From contig CAIMKZ010000013.1 in assembly GCA_903842065.1 (NCBI GenBank), forward strand, positions 1 through 64,000: a stretch of DNA of 64,000 nt. Reading direction: 5' to 3'. Shown here one piece after another: positions 16,894 to 27,464 of this stretch (its first letter is position 1; each line of letters begins with the position of its first letter). The DNA comes from an uncultured Acidobacteriaceae bacterium. GTDB taxonomy: Bacteria > Acidobacteriota > Terriglobia > Terriglobales > Acidobacteriaceae. The notes under the pieces were generated by a model. That model was given only the letters and a program-made list of their open reading frames with translations. It was not told the origin of the DNA and made no database searches. The translations under genes were made by a program, and so were the position numbers.

Positions 16894-19800
16894 TTATGGC
16901 GTGATTTTCAGCGTGTAGTTCTGAAAGTGGACCACACTGCTATTGGTCCCGGTGCCGATGATCTGGATGGTGTACGTGCCGGGCGCCACGCTGCCGACGC
17001 TGATCCCGTTGCAGCCGGTGGCGAACAGCGCCGCTGCGGTGAGAGCCAGCATCGCCGCTGCGGTCAGCAGTCCGGAGTTGCGCCACCGCCAACGCCAGAA
17101 CAGCCAGCCAAAGAAAGCGCCGAAGGGCAGGAATATGCCGGCCAGGTACGCGCTCGTGCCGGAGCCTCTTCGGTTCATCGCGGAATTGCCTCCGCTCAGC
17201 GGGTTATTGGTGTCGATAGTCAGTTGCGTGGATGCCAGGCCATTGGCCGTCAGACTCACACTGGCCGGAGCAAAGTGGCAGGTAACGCCTGTGGGTAGAG
17301 AGCCGCAGCCAAAGGCAATGGTGTCGCTGAAGCCGCCATTCGAAGCCAGATTTACTGTGATAGTGGCGTTCTCACTGGTTCTCATTGTCAGCGTGGCCGG
17401 GTTCATGGTCAGGTTGAAGCCGCTGGCCGTACCGCTCACTGTCACCGGCGGCGAGGTGGAGGTGATGTGGTTTGCGTCGCCCACGTATACCGCGGTAATG
17501 GAATAGTTGACGCCCACAGTGAGGTTGGGCACGAGCGTGGCCACACCGTTGGCGTTGATCGTCGCCGTGCCGAGTGTCGTGGACCCGCTCATGAAGTTCA
17601 CAATGCCGGTAGGCAGCGGTCCGGTGATGCTGTTTAGTACCGTGGCCACCAGAATCACCTGCGGGCTTGCGCCGGAGGTGGACGAAGTGCCCAGGCTGGT
17701 CGTGGTGGGAATCTGACCGACCGTCTCTGACAGCGACGACGAAGCGCTGGCTGCATCGGCGGCATCGCCGCCATAGCTGGCGCTCACGGTGTAAGTGCCA
17801 ACCGCGAGCGAAGAGTAGGTAAGGGTCGCCGTGCCGGCGCTCAGTGACGCGGAGCCAATGGCGATGCCGTTGGCAATAAAGTTGACTGTGCCGGTGGGTG
17901 TGCCGCCGTTGCCCGTTACTCTGGCCGTGAAGGTCACGGCCTGACTAACCAGGGCAGGATTGGGCGAGGCGCTCAGGGTGGTTGCCGTCGTGGCCAGCAC
18001 CACGTTCAGCGTGATCGCCGGAGACACGCTGATGGCGTCATTGGTGTCTCCCGTGTAGTTAGCCAGAACGGTGTAGCTGCCCACCGGTAATGTGGAGACG
18101 GTGATCGTCGCCACGCCCGAGCCGTTCAACTGCGCCGCGCCAATGGAGTTGCCGTTGGCGCTGAAGTTCACTGTTCCCGTGGGTGTTGCGCCGCTGCCGG
18201 TCACCGTGGCGGTGAAGGTAATGGGCTGCGTGACAAGGCCCATGCTGGGGTTCACATTGAGCGCGGTTTGTGTTGTGGCCTGTACGATCGAAAGCGGCAG
18301 CGGACTCGAAGCGCTGGTATTGGTCTGCGCGTTGCCGCTGTAGGTAGCCACGATCTGGTAGCTGCCAGGCGCCAGCAAAGGAGTGATGGTGGCCTTTCCA
18401 TTGGCGGCTAGAGTAGCCACGCCCAGCACAGTCGCTCCCGAACTGAAGGTTACGGAACCGCTGAGCGCAACTGCGCCTGCCGTAACGGCTACTGTCGCTG
18501 TGATGGTCTCCTGCCCGCCGGCGATGCCGGGGCTAGGCGCGGCGGTCACAGTGGTTGCGGTCTGAGCCATGTTTACTGTCTGGTTCAGCGGCGCGGCCGA
18601 GGCAGTGGAGGTGTTGTAACTATCGCCGGCATAGGTCGCGGTAATCGGATGCGTGCCCACCGCCAGCGTCGCTGTCGTAAAGCTCGCTACCGCCGGATTG
18701 CCGCTCAGGGTTCCGGTGCCGATCTGCTGGCCGTTATCGAAAAAGAGCACAGATCCTGAGGCCGGCTGAGTGGCCGTCGAAGTGATGCCCGCGTGAAAGG
18801 TGACGGAGTTCCCGGAGTTAGAGGGATTCAGGGTCGAAGCCAGCAGTAGCGTCGATGCGGCCAGCACGTTCTGATGCAACGTGTTCGAGGTGCTGCCCCG
18901 TATCTGATTTGGAGCATCACCGCTGTAAACTGCCGTGATCTGGTGCGGGCCATTGGCGAGCGCGGCGGTGGTATAGCTGGCCACGCCATTACTGCCGACG
19001 TTGCTGAGCGTAACCGGTACCCCTAGCGCGCTGGCTCCGTCCATGAACTGAACGGTTCCGGTGGGCACGATGCCTCCACCGGTGCCTGCCACGGTGGCTG
19101 TGAAGGTGACCGTCTGGCCAACGGCGGAGGGATTCACGCTTGAAGTGAGGGTAACGCCGGTACCTTCCTGCACAGTCTGGATATACGGCGCTGCTCCATT
19201 GTCGGTGGATATCCCGGCAAAGTGGCCGGAGTCGCCGCTGTAGGAAGCGACGATGCTGTGCTGTCCAACGCCGAGCGAGGCAATCGTGAGAGTTGTGGTT
19301 CCGGTGGTGCCTGCGCTGTCAAGCGTGATTGTCTGATTGGGAGACAAAATTACAGTGTTGGATTGGTAGGTATCGGTAACGGCGACGGTGCCGGTCAGGT
19401 TGCCAGTGCCGGGGCCGGTGGTAACCGTGATCGTGAAGGTGACATTTTGCCCGAAGGCCGATGGATTGGGTGATGACGAAACCGTGGTCGTTGTAGAGTT
19501 TACCGCGGTTGCGTCGCCAATGATCTTGATATCAAGTGGGGAGTTTGGTGCTGCCACGCCGGGCGAGCCCGGCTGCGTGTTGGCGGTTACTGTGATGTCG
19601 GCCGCGAGAGGATTGCCGGCCACGCTGGGTGCAAAGTCCACGCCCACTGTGCAGTCCGCGGCTGCGGCAAGATAGGGCAAGCCAATGCCGCAGGTGGTCG
19701 AAGCATCGATCGCCGAGTTAGCGTCGTGCGCGATCGAGATCAGGTCGAGCGGCGCATTGCCATCGTTTTCCAGCGTCTGATTGAAGGGGCCGGATTGGGA

Positions 19801-21447
19801 GCCTTGCCGGGTGGGCGTTTTCGTGTCGTCGATTGCCGCGAAGTTTCCCAGCACCTCCCGGATCACCATGTTGTAGTAGTCGGTGATATAGAGGTTGCCG
19901 TATCCATCCAGATAAAGGCCCTTGGGGCCGTAGAGAGTCACAGAAGAGAAATTTCCATGCGAGTAGACCATTCCGCACCCGGACTCGGCCAACGTGGAAA
20001 GCATGCCGGTCGCCGGGTTCACTTTGCGAATTCCGGCGTTCTGCGTATCGGCAATGTACACAATCCCGGCCGCGTCCGCCGCCACGCTCTGAGGAGAATA
20101 CAGGGCTGTCGAACTGGCCGTCGAGGGTGACGTTCCGCAGCTACTGATGCCTCCCTGTAAGCCCGTGCCGGCCAGTGTGGTGATCTGGCTGGCAGCGGTG
20201 ATCACGCCGCCCACCGCCGCCACCTTGCGAATACGGTTGTTCGCCGAGTCGGCGATATACAGATTTCCTGAAGGGTCGAAGGCAATGCCGTATGGATAGT
20301 TGAGCCGGGCGCTGGTGGCGGCTATGTTGTCGCCGTTATACCCGCCTCCGCCGTTGCTGCCCGTAACCCCGTTGCCGGCAATCGTGGTTATGATGCCGGT
20401 GTCTGCCGTAACCTTGCGGATACGGTGATCGTACGTATCGGCAATATAGAAATTGCCGCTCCCGTCCATCTTGACGTCCAAAGGTTCGTTCAGGTTCGCA
20501 GCGGTCGCCGGCCCGCCATCGCCCACCAGGTTGGCGTTGCTGTTGCCCGTCAAGCCGTTTCCGGCCACCGTAGCGATCTTGCCGGTAGCCGCGGAAACCA
20601 TGCGGACCACGTTGTTGCCGGTGTCGGCAATATAGAGATTTCCAGCACCGTCTATGACCACACCGCTCGGCGTGTTGACCGTAGCCAGCGACGCTGCTGC
20701 GCCATCGCCGGTGTAGCCCGGCTTGCCATCGCCGACGATCGTAGAGATGAAGCCTGCCGTGGAGCACGTGGTTCCGGATATGGTCGTCTTCAGCGCCGCG
20801 CCGCACACCATTCGGACGCGGTTGTGCAGGCCATCGGCAATGTACATGTTGCCCGCGCCATCGAGAGTCACACTCGACGGCAGGTTGAGCTCCGCTTGTG
20901 TTGCGGGGCCTCCGTCTACAACCCCGGTATAGTGCCCTTGAATACCGGCGACGATAAGGATGTTGCCGGGCGTCAGCACGCCCAGACCGCCCGAACCCGT
21001 TCCGGATATGTACCCCGTTCCCAGAATGTTTCCGCCCGCATCGAGCAGCACCACTGCGCCAAAGCGCGGTCCCGGCGTGGCGGGAGTGAAAGTAACCGAC
21101 TGGGTGCAGGAGGCATGGGCAGCCAGCGTGGCGTTGGGGCAGGTCGAGATTCCAGTGCCGGCAGCGAATTCGCCGCCAGCCATGCCGCCCGTCAGCACTT
21201 CAACGGTCTTCACGATGCCCCCGCCCGGCGATACGACGGTGATGCTCTGGGCGCCCGAGGTGGTACCGACCGGCTCCAGGGCGAAGACGTTCTGAGCCCG
21301 CGCACCCGCAATACTCAGAACCAGCAGCATGGCTGCGGCTATCCACGATCCCATCCAGGATGAGCGGCGAAACCGACGGCCAGACCGAAATGCGAGCGGA
21401 ACATGAAAAACGGCGAGGTGGAGTTTTCGAACGGATTTGCAAGTCAT
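16894..21447 (-). CDS. giant exported NHL-repeat and Ig-like repeat protein
   Basis: 1517 aa from MTCKSVRKLHL, which has GGAG eight bases upstream; an uninterrupted upstream extension lacks support. A signal/anchor segment (WIAAAMLLVLSIAGARAQ) is followed by a choice-of-anchor domain (residues about 60-170). About six NHL repeats follow (GNMYIADGLHNRVRMV, GNLYIADTGNNVVRMV, NFYIADTYDHRIRKV and so on). Then come seven or more Ig-like modules of the PTGTVxFxxxGxxxG type, each ending in a YSGD or YTGD strand. The C-terminus has a membrane segment (FLPFGAFFGWLFWRWRWR), a second hydrophobic stretch ending ALFATGCNG, and a final PGTYTIQIIG strand. It is probably a surface or secreted adhesin/scaffold. 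Internal repeats make expansion or contraction likely. Confidence 0.85.
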   Translation of the reverse strand: MTCKSVRKLHLAVFHVPLAFRSGRRFRRSSWMGSWIAAAMLLVLSIAGARAQNVFALEPVGTTSGAQSITVVSPGGGIVKTVEVLTGGMAGGEFAAGTGISTCPNATLAAHASCTQSVTFTPATPGPRFGAVVLLDAGGNILGTGYISGTGSGGLGVLTPGNILIVAGIQGHYTGVVDGGPATQAELNLPSSVTLDGAGNMYIADGLHNRVRMVCGAALKTTISGTTCSTAGFISTIVGDGKPGYTGDGAAASLATVNTPSGVVIDGAGNLYIADTGNNVVRMVSAATGKIATVAGNGLTGNSNANLVGDGGPATAANLNEPLDVKMDGSGNFYIADTYDHRIRKVTADTGIITTIAGNGVTGSNGGGGYNGDNIAATSARLNYPYGIAFDPSGNLYIADSANNRIRKVAAVGGVITAASQITTLAGTGLQGGISSCGTSPSTASSTALYSPQSVAADAAGIVYIADTQNAGIRKVNPATGMLSTLAESGCGMVYSHGNFSSVTLYGPKGLYLDGYGNLYITDYYNMVIREVLGNFAAIDDTKTPTRQGSQSGPFNQTLENDGNAPLDLISIAHDANSAIDASTTCGIGLPYLAAAADCTVGVDFAPSVAGNPLAADITVTANTQPGSPGVAAPNSPLDIKIIGDATAVNSTTTTVSSSPNPSAFGQNVTFTITVTTGPGTGNLTGTVAVTDTYQSNTVILSPNQTITLDSAGTTGTTTLTIASLGVGQHSIVASYSGDSGHFAGISTDNGAAPYIQTVQEGTGVTLTSSVNPSAVGQTVTFTATVAGTGGGIVPTGTVQFMDGASALGVPVTLSNVGSNGVASYTTAALANGPHQITAVYSGDAPNQIRGSTSNTLHQNVLAASTLLLASTLNPSNSGNSVTFHAGITSTATQPASGSVLFFDNGQQIGTGTLSGNPAVASFTTATLAVGTHPITATYAGDSYNTSTASAAPLNQTVNMAQTATTVTAAPSPGIAGGQETITATVAVTAGAVALSGSVTFSSGATVLGVATLAANGKATITPLLAPGSYQIVATYSGNAQTNTSASSPLPLSIVQATTQTALNVNPSMGLVTQPITFTATVTGSGATPTGTVNFSANGNSIGAAQLNGSGVATITVSTLPVGSYTVLANYTGDTNDAISVSPAITLNVVLATTATTLSASPNPALVSQAVTFTARVTGNGGTPTGTVNFIANGIAIGSASLSAGTATLTYSSLAVGTYTVSASYGGDAADAASASSSLSETVGQIPTTTSLGTSSTSGASPQVILVATVLNSITGPLPTGIVNFMSGSTTLGTATINANGVATLVPNLTVGVNYSITAVYVGDANHITSTSPPVTVSGTASGFNLTMNPATLTMRTSENATITVNLASNGGFSDTIAFGCGSLPTGVTCHFAPASVSLTANGLASTQLTIDTNNPLSGGNSAMNRRGSGTSAYLAGIFLPFGAFFGWLFWRWRWRNSGLLTAAAMLALTAAALFATGCNGISVGSVAPGTYTIQIIGTGTNSSVVHFQNYTLKITP

Positions 21448-21863
21448 GAAGGCACTCCATGGAGGGTGCGAGTATTGACAGCTTCCAGCAAGCGGATCTT
21501 CACCCGGCTCAAAGCAGGGGGATCTCTGCAAAATTGCCGAGCAGGCACAAAGCACAAGATTGGTCACAAACAGACAGACAAAACAGGTCAAAGGGGCGAC
21601 ATCTGCTTGAATTCCGTTGTCGGCTTCTCGCAAACCCAAACAATACTTGAGTCTTTCCTTTTGAAGCCCGGCTTTCAGCATAGCATTCGGCCAGTTGAGC
21701 ATATGGTCTGCGTTGCTCACTCTGGCTGACGCGGATCGGCCATGGCGCGCACTCGCGTACACGCTCCTTCACCAGGTCTTTACAGCGGCCAAAGGCCTCG
21801 GAGTCCGGCTTCGTCGCCCAGGGAGTCTTCGAGTTCGCTCATATATATTGTCTGACCGACTCC

Positions 21864-22134
21864 CCAGGGTGTATCGACATATACAGACGTGCGGCGCCGG
21901 AGGCCATTTTTTCACAGTTCGAGGAAAGAGGAGCGACGCATACCGGGTGTCTGCTAGCGACGATTGACGAAGAAATGAGGAAAAATGGCCCCGGCCCTTC
22001 GGGTTGCGGAGAAAATCCAGCCATACTTCATTCTCGCCCTCGGCGGTGGACCCGCCACAGCCTTCGGGCTCGGCTTCGTCTGGCCGGATTTTCCCTCGCA
22101 ACGCCGCGCATCTGTGTATGTCGATACACCCTGG
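21864..22134. repeat. inverted-repeat-bounded intergenic element
   Basis: CCAGGGTGTATCGACATA begins the left arm (21864-21896). The right arm 22102-22134 is its reverse complement over 33 bases with three mismatches. The centre encodes no clear protein on either strand. It is either a miniature transposable element or a long structured RNA. Confidence 0.6.
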
Positions 22135-22332
22135 TACATCTCGCATCCAAGCCCGGCGATTGCAGGGTTTCGGGCATTGACACTCGGCTATCCCGGCCAC
22201 GATACTGACAGTAATGCTGAACTCAAGGAAACTCGGAGCGGGGGCCATGGCCATGTGTATGGTCGGCGGACCCATCCGTGTGGCTCCTGAGCGGCGAATG
22301 CGTTGAACGCAACCGATTAAGAAGCCCCAGCG

Positions 22333-22364
22333 GCCCGGGTCCGATGAGCGGACGCGGGCTTTTT
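22333..22364 (+). terminator. terminator-like hairpin in the metY leader
   Basis: An 11-bp stem (GCCCGGGTCCG/CGGACGCGGGC) with one G-G mismatch, a 5-base loop and TTTTT. No gene ends just upstream on the plus strand, so it may be an attenuator of metY. I do not recognise a SAM or SAH riboswitch consensus here. Confidence 0.6.
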
Positions 22365-22407
22365 CGTTTGACGCCATCCGCAAAGCAGACTCCCCACCGA
22401 TTGGTAA

Positions 22408-23745
<1,338 letters not shown>

Positions 23746-23776
23746 TTCCCAGCGTGCAGGTTGCTGGTTGAGTGCG

Positions 23777-23815
23777 TGGGTTCCGGGTCTTGAAAATCGA
23801 GGCCCGGGGCGCCCG
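23777..23815 (+). repeat. GGGTGCCC-family hairpin repeat
   Basis: A diverged copy (CCGGGTCTTGAAAATCGAGGCCCGGGGCGCCC) of the palindrome family also found near 15050, 30650, 30745, 34950 and 35030. It follows metY and could act as a hairpin in its 3' untranslated region. Confidence 0.5.
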
Positions 23816-23849
23816 TCATTGAGGTCGATTGCGGCAGAATAGTAATGAG

Positions 23850-24330
23850 CTGCTAGCCCCTAGCTTCTAGCTGCTAGCTTTCAGGTGTTGAACCTCAGCG
23901 GGAGGAAGCAGAAAGATGGCGCAGGATTACCGTGATCTGGTCGTATGGCAGAAAGCGATGGAACTCACGGTTTGCATCTACAAGCTGACGCAAGCTTTCC
24001 CGAAGGATGAGGTTAATGGGTTGTCCGCCCAAATGAGAAGAGCTAGCGTCTCGATTGCCAGCAATATTGCTGAGGGGCGCGGAAGGCTAACCCCCCGGGA
24101 GTTCAGGCAATTCCTCGGGGTTGCGCAAGGTTCGACCTACGAGTTGCAGACGCAGCTCCTGGTCGCCCGAAGACTCGGAATGTGTAATGAAGACTCCCTT
24201 AGATCCGCGGAATCTCTCGGCAATGAGGTTTCGAAGATGCTGGGATCATTCATTCAAAAGCTAAGTGCTGGGAAGAAGGCGCCAGAGCCACAGCGGCAGC
24301 TAGAAGCAAGGAGCAAGGAGCAAGGAGCTT
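23850..24330 (+). mobile_element. candidate four-helix-bundle cassette between metY and metX
   Basis: GCTTCTAGCTGC at 23863-23874 recurs inverted (GCAGCTAGAAGC) at 24296-24307, a perfect 12-bp pair around the IVP-type gene. The left arm extends into a cluster of TAGC words (about 23848-23882). The same words recur in inverted pairs at 34138-34460 between atpB and atpE, without a gene there. The cassette interrupts an otherwise natural metY-metX pair. No transposase is present; mobility is inference from the repeats and context. Confidence 0.5.
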
Positions 24331-24338
24331 GGGTGTAA
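23916..24338 (+). CDS. four-helix-bundle protein, 23S rRNA intervening-sequence (IVP) family
   Basis: A 140-aa protein opening DYRDLVVWQKAMELTVCIYKLT. It then has QMRRASVSIASNIAEGRGR and FLGVAQGSTYELQTQLLVARRLG, the three signatures of the S23/IVP four-helix bundle, also related to the Avd proteins of diversity-generating retroelements. GGAGGAAGCAGAAAG precedes the ATG. The C-terminus past about residue 118 (GKKAPEPQRQLEARSKEQG) is encoded by repeat DNA, including three copies of GCAAGGA, so it looks appended by the cassette end. The stop TAA shares its last base with the metX start (TAATG). These proteins are thought to bind nucleic acids; function here is unknown. Confidence 0.85.
   Translation: MAQDYRDLVVWQKAMELTVCIYKLTQAFPKDEVNGLSAQMRRASVSIASNIAEGRGRLTPREFRQFLGVAQGSTYELQTQLLVARRLGMCNEDSLRSAESLGNEVSKMLGSFIQKLSAGKKAPEPQRQLEARSKEQGAWV
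24307..24327 (+). repeat. GCAAGGA tandem repeat before metX
   Basis: Three perfect 7-base units create consecutive AAGGAG ribosome-binding sites just before the metX start. They also code for the end of the four-helix-bundle protein. A change in copy number would shift that frame and alter spacing to metX. Confidence 0.7.
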
Positions 24339-25459
24339 TGACCAAAGCCGAGAACAAAGCGGCCAGTGCGCCGGGCGCAAAGATCGTTGCGCCCACGTAC
24401 GAGGGCGACTTTGTCCTCGACGGCGAGCTCAAGCTCGACTGCGGCTGTACTTTGGCGTTTCCCACGCTGCATTATGCCGTCTACGGCAGGCTGAATGCGG
24501 CGCGGGACAACGCCGTCCTGGTCTGTCATGCCCTTTCCGGTTCGGCGCTGGTGGGTTCCTGGTGGCCTGAGGTCTTCGCTCCCGGAGCCGTGCTTTCGCT
24601 CGATCGGGATTTTGTCATCTGCGTCAATATGCTGGGCTCCTGTTACGGATCCACGGGACCCGGCTCGGTCAATCCCGATACCGGCCTGCCCTACGGACCG
24701 GATTTTCCTTTAATATCGATCCGCGATAATGTGCGCGCTCAGGCCCGTCTGCTGGACTCGCTGGGCGTACGCAAGCTGCGGCTGGCGCTGGGCGGATCGC
24801 TCGGCGGAATGCAGGCTCTCGAGTGGGCCATCGAGTTCCCACAGCGGGTGGACCGGGCGCTGGTCATCGGCGTCTCGCCTTTGGGCGCCATGGGACTGGC
24901 CCTCAACCACCTGCAACGGCAGGCCATCCAGCGCGATCCGGAGTGGCTGGGCGGCGCCTATCTGCCCCAGAAGCCCCCGCGGCAGGGCCTCTCGCTGGCA
25001 CGGCAGATCGCGATGATCAGCTACAAGTCCGCTCCGCTGTTCGACGAGCGCTACGGCCGCAACCCGGACCGCAGTGGCGAAGACCCATGGCTGGCCTCGG
25101 GGCAGGGCAGCGGGCTCATCGGCGGAAGGTTCGACATCGCCGGGTATCTTGACGTGCATGGCAGCCGCTTTGTGGACCGCTTCGATGCCAACGCATACCT
25201 CTCGATTCTGCGCACCATGGACACCTGGGACCCCGCGCGCGGATATGCCTCGGCCCAGGAAGCTTTTGGCCGCATCCGGGCAAAGCTGACCCTGATCGGA
25301 ATCAGCACGGACTGGCTGTTTCCGGCCGCCGACGTAAGGCGGTTTGCCGAGTCTTTAAGCGCCGCCGGAGTGCAAGCCGAGTATCGCGAGATGGTAAGCG
25401 ACCACGGCCACGACGCCTTTTTGGCCGAGCAGGCGGAACTGCTGCGGCTGATCGGCTAA
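24338..25459 (+). CDS. metX: homoserine O-acetyltransferase
   Basis: A 373-aa alpha/beta hydrolase that acetylates homoserine from acetyl-CoA, the first committed methionine step and the source of the MetY substrate. HALSGSALVGSWWPE and NMLGSCYGSTGPGSVNPDTG near the N-terminus are characteristic of MetX. The nucleophile elbow is LGGSLGGMQALEW, the Asp lies in GISTDWLFP and the His in SDHGHDAFL. The start MTKAENKAA overlaps the stop of the four-helix-bundle gene and is preceded by repeated AAGGAG words. Expression may be coupled to the inserted gene. No defect is visible. Confidence 0.95.
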   Translation: MTKAENKAASAPGAKIVAPTYEGDFVLDGELKLDCGCTLAFPTLHYAVYGRLNAARDNAVLVCHALSGSALVGSWWPEVFAPGAVLSLDRDFVICVNMLGSCYGSTGPGSVNPDTGLPYGPDFPLISIRDNVRAQARLLDSLGVRKLRLALGGSLGGMQALEWAIEFPQRVDRALVIGVSPLGAMGLALNHLQRQAIQRDPEWLGGAYLPQKPPRQGLSLARQIAMISYKSAPLFDERYGRNPDRSGEDPWLASGQGSGLIGGRFDIAGYLDVHGSRFVDRFDANAYLSILRTMDTWDPARGYASAQEAFGRIRAKLTLIGISTDWLFPAADVRRFAESLSAAGVQAEYREMVSDHGHDAFLAEQAELLRLIG

Positions 25460-25545
25460 GGTGTCCCAAAACGAATACTCTGGAGATTGAGAATGGTTTT
25501 GGAACCGCAGGGCCGCAGAGACAGGATTTTTCTTTTGGGACGCGC

Positions 25546-25575
25546 TTGTCACCGCTATCCGCGGGTTTCTATAAT
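25546..25575 (+). promoter_or_regulatory. sigma70-type promoter of the 530-aa exported protein
   Basis: TTGTCA (25546-25551) and a perfect TATAAT (25570-25575) are separated by 18 bases. Transcription would start near 25582, giving a leader of about 130 bases before the ATG at 25713. Confidence 0.75.
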
Positions 25576-25712
25576 CGAAGGCAATGCCCTCAGGTAGGCC
25601 GTGTTATCGTATATCCGATACCGCGAACTTGCCCGTGGACCGGAAAGCATGCAGTCCGCGGCAGGGTCAGAGCGCGTTCACATACAGATCAGCTATTCCC
25701 AGGAGCACAGTA

Positions 25713-27305
25713 ATGAAGAAGTTCGTCCTTGTATCTGCGATGGTGTTGGCGGTTGTTGCATACTTTGCCACGCCGGCGTTGCGCGCGCAGGATAATTCGG
25801 GCCAGATCACGATTCAGGATCCGGCCGAGTTCAACGCGTTCCAGCAGTCATCCACACAGACCGATCCGGCTGCCAAGGCCTCGGCTCTTGAGGGTTTTCT
25901 CCAGGCATATCCGAACAGCGTGGTCAAGAAGGCTGTCCTCGACATGCTGATGGACGCCTATCAGGCGGCGCGGCAGAACGACAAGGCTGCCAGTGCAGGC
26001 ACCCGGCTGCTTCAGCTTGATCCCAACAATATGAAGGCGCTCTTCGTCACCGTCTATCTGAAGAAGGCTGCCTGCCAGCAGAACATCGATCCGGCCACCG
26101 GCGAGAGCAAGGATCCGCAGACCTGCGACGATGCCGCCACGCTCGCCCAGAAGGGCCTCACCGCCCCCAAGGCAGCCGGCATGGACGACGCCAGCTTCAA
26201 GAAGATGACCGACGCGGCCTATCCGATCTTCCACTCCGCCATCGCCGCCGACTACGTCATCGTCAAGAAGGACTTCGCCGCGGCCATCAAGGAGTACATC
26301 GCCGAGTTGAACTTCTTTACCGCACCGCAGACACAGACCGGCCAGGGACTCGTGGATACCCTCCAGCTTGCCCAGACCTATGCCAAGCCCGGCGACACCC
26401 GCGATCCGGTCAAGGCCATCTGGTTCTACGCCCGCGCATGGGACTTCGCTCCCCCGGCCTTCAAGGCCCAGATTCAGCCTCAGCTTGAGTACTGGTACAA
26501 GCGCTATCACGGCACGCTCGACGGCGACGCTGCCATGACCAAGCAGATGAACGACATCAAGACCCAGGCGCAGAGCTCGCTCTTCCCGCCGGCAGACTTT
26601 GCCATCGAGCCCGCTCCCACACCCGAAAAGCTGGCCCATATCGCCATGCAGGGCGATCTCACCAAGCTCAACCTCGAGGACAAGGAGTACATCCTGGCCA
26701 ACGGCAACAAGGCTGACGCAGACAAGCTGTGGGCCGCTCTTCAGGGCCAGCAGACCCCGGTCCCGGGCATCGTCATCACCGCTCCGGCCACCGTGCTCAA
26801 GGTTACCGTCACCACCGCCGCTCCCAAGCCCAAGGAATACATCGTCAAGCTCACCAACTCGGTTGCTTGCAGCGCGGTTCCTGTGCCCCCGACCGAACTC
26901 AAAATCAAGGAAGTGGTGGATTACCTGACGGCCAACGGCGTTGCCGCCGAAGCCGCCGCGGTTGAAACCACCGGCGCAAAGAAGGTCGCGGTTGTTCCTG
27001 CCGTCTCCATCGTCAGCGTCGCCGTCACCCAGGACGCCAAGGATACCCGCACCGCCGACTTCAACGTCAACCTCAAGGAGCCTGTAAGCTGCAAGGAAGC
27101 TCCCACGGCCGGCGCCGAGGTAAAGGCCAACAACGCTGAAGGCATCTCCGTCTACGGAACCTACAGCACCTACACCATCACCCCTGCCCAGGGCAGCACC
27201 GCCGCCAAGGCGCAGATCGTGCTCAACGACGGCGGCGTGCAGCAGCAGGAGAAGAAGACGGCTCCCGCGCGCAAGCCCGCGGCCGGCGCAGCCCGCAAGA
27301 AGTAG
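25713..27305 (+). CDS. exported TPR-like protein of unknown function
   Basis: 530 aa from MKKFVLVSAMVLAVVAYFA, with AGGAG upstream; the signal peptide ends around LRAQ. Residues about 30-110 look like tetratricopeptide repeats (AKASALEGFLQAYPNSVVKKAVLDML, then MDAYQAARQNDKAASAGTRLLQLDP). The middle keeps a helical, TPR-like style (KAIWFYARAWDFAPP). The C-terminal 200 residues are rich in Ala, Lys, Thr and Val, with beta-like segments such as VLKVTVTTAAPKPKEYIVKL, and it ends with a basic AGAARKK tail. I cannot name a family. Codon use is strongly biased and the promoter is strong, so it may be abundant. A terminator follows at 27367. Confidence 0.75.
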   Translation: MKKFVLVSAMVLAVVAYFATPALRAQDNSGQITIQDPAEFNAFQQSSTQTDPAAKASALEGFLQAYPNSVVKKAVLDMLMDAYQAARQNDKAASAGTRLLQLDPNNMKALFVTVYLKKAACQQNIDPATGESKDPQTCDDAATLAQKGLTAPKAAGMDDASFKKMTDAAYPIFHSAIAADYVIVKKDFAAAIKEYIAELNFFTAPQTQTGQGLVDTLQLAQTYAKPGDTRDPVKAIWFYARAWDFAPPAFKAQIQPQLEYWYKRYHGTLDGDAAMTKQMNDIKTQAQSSLFPPADFAIEPAPTPEKLAHIAMQGDLTKLNLEDKEYILANGNKADADKLWAALQGQQTPVPGIVITAPATVLKVTVTTAAPKPKEYIVKLTNSVACSAVPVPPTELKIKEVVDYLTANGVAAEAAAVETTGAKKVAVVPAVSIVSVAVTQDAKDTRTADFNVNLKEPVSCKEAPTAGAEVKANNAEGISVYGTYSTYTITPAQGSTAAKAQIVLNDGGVQQQEKKTAPARKPAAGAARKK

Positions 27306-27366
27306 TCTGTATTAACACCGGGCGTCGGCAGGGGAGATTCTCCGGCGCTCGCTTCTGGGAAAATCG

Positions 27367-27398
27367 GGGCAGTCCGCTAAAAGCGGGCTGCCCTTTTG
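27367..27398 (+). terminator. rho-independent terminator
   Basis: The stem GGGCAGTCCGCT/AGCGGGCTGCCC (one T-G pair, AAA loop) is followed by TTTTG, 62 bases after the stop of the upstream gene. Confidence 0.85.
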
Positions 27399-27464
27399 TT
27401 GTCCCCGGCAAGCACCAGCCAGGCACTGCGCTGCGTTGTTCGAGGGTGGTAGTCTAAGCCCAGA

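Noticed and set aside
22225..22364. SAM-I, SAM-II or SAH riboswitch before metY
   Set aside because: The position is suggestive, but the conserved core sequences of these riboswitches were not found by eye.
21769..22383. 204-codon minus-strand frame upstream of metY
   Set aside because: It runs through both arms of the inverted repeat and the terminator hairpin, with no recognisable fold.
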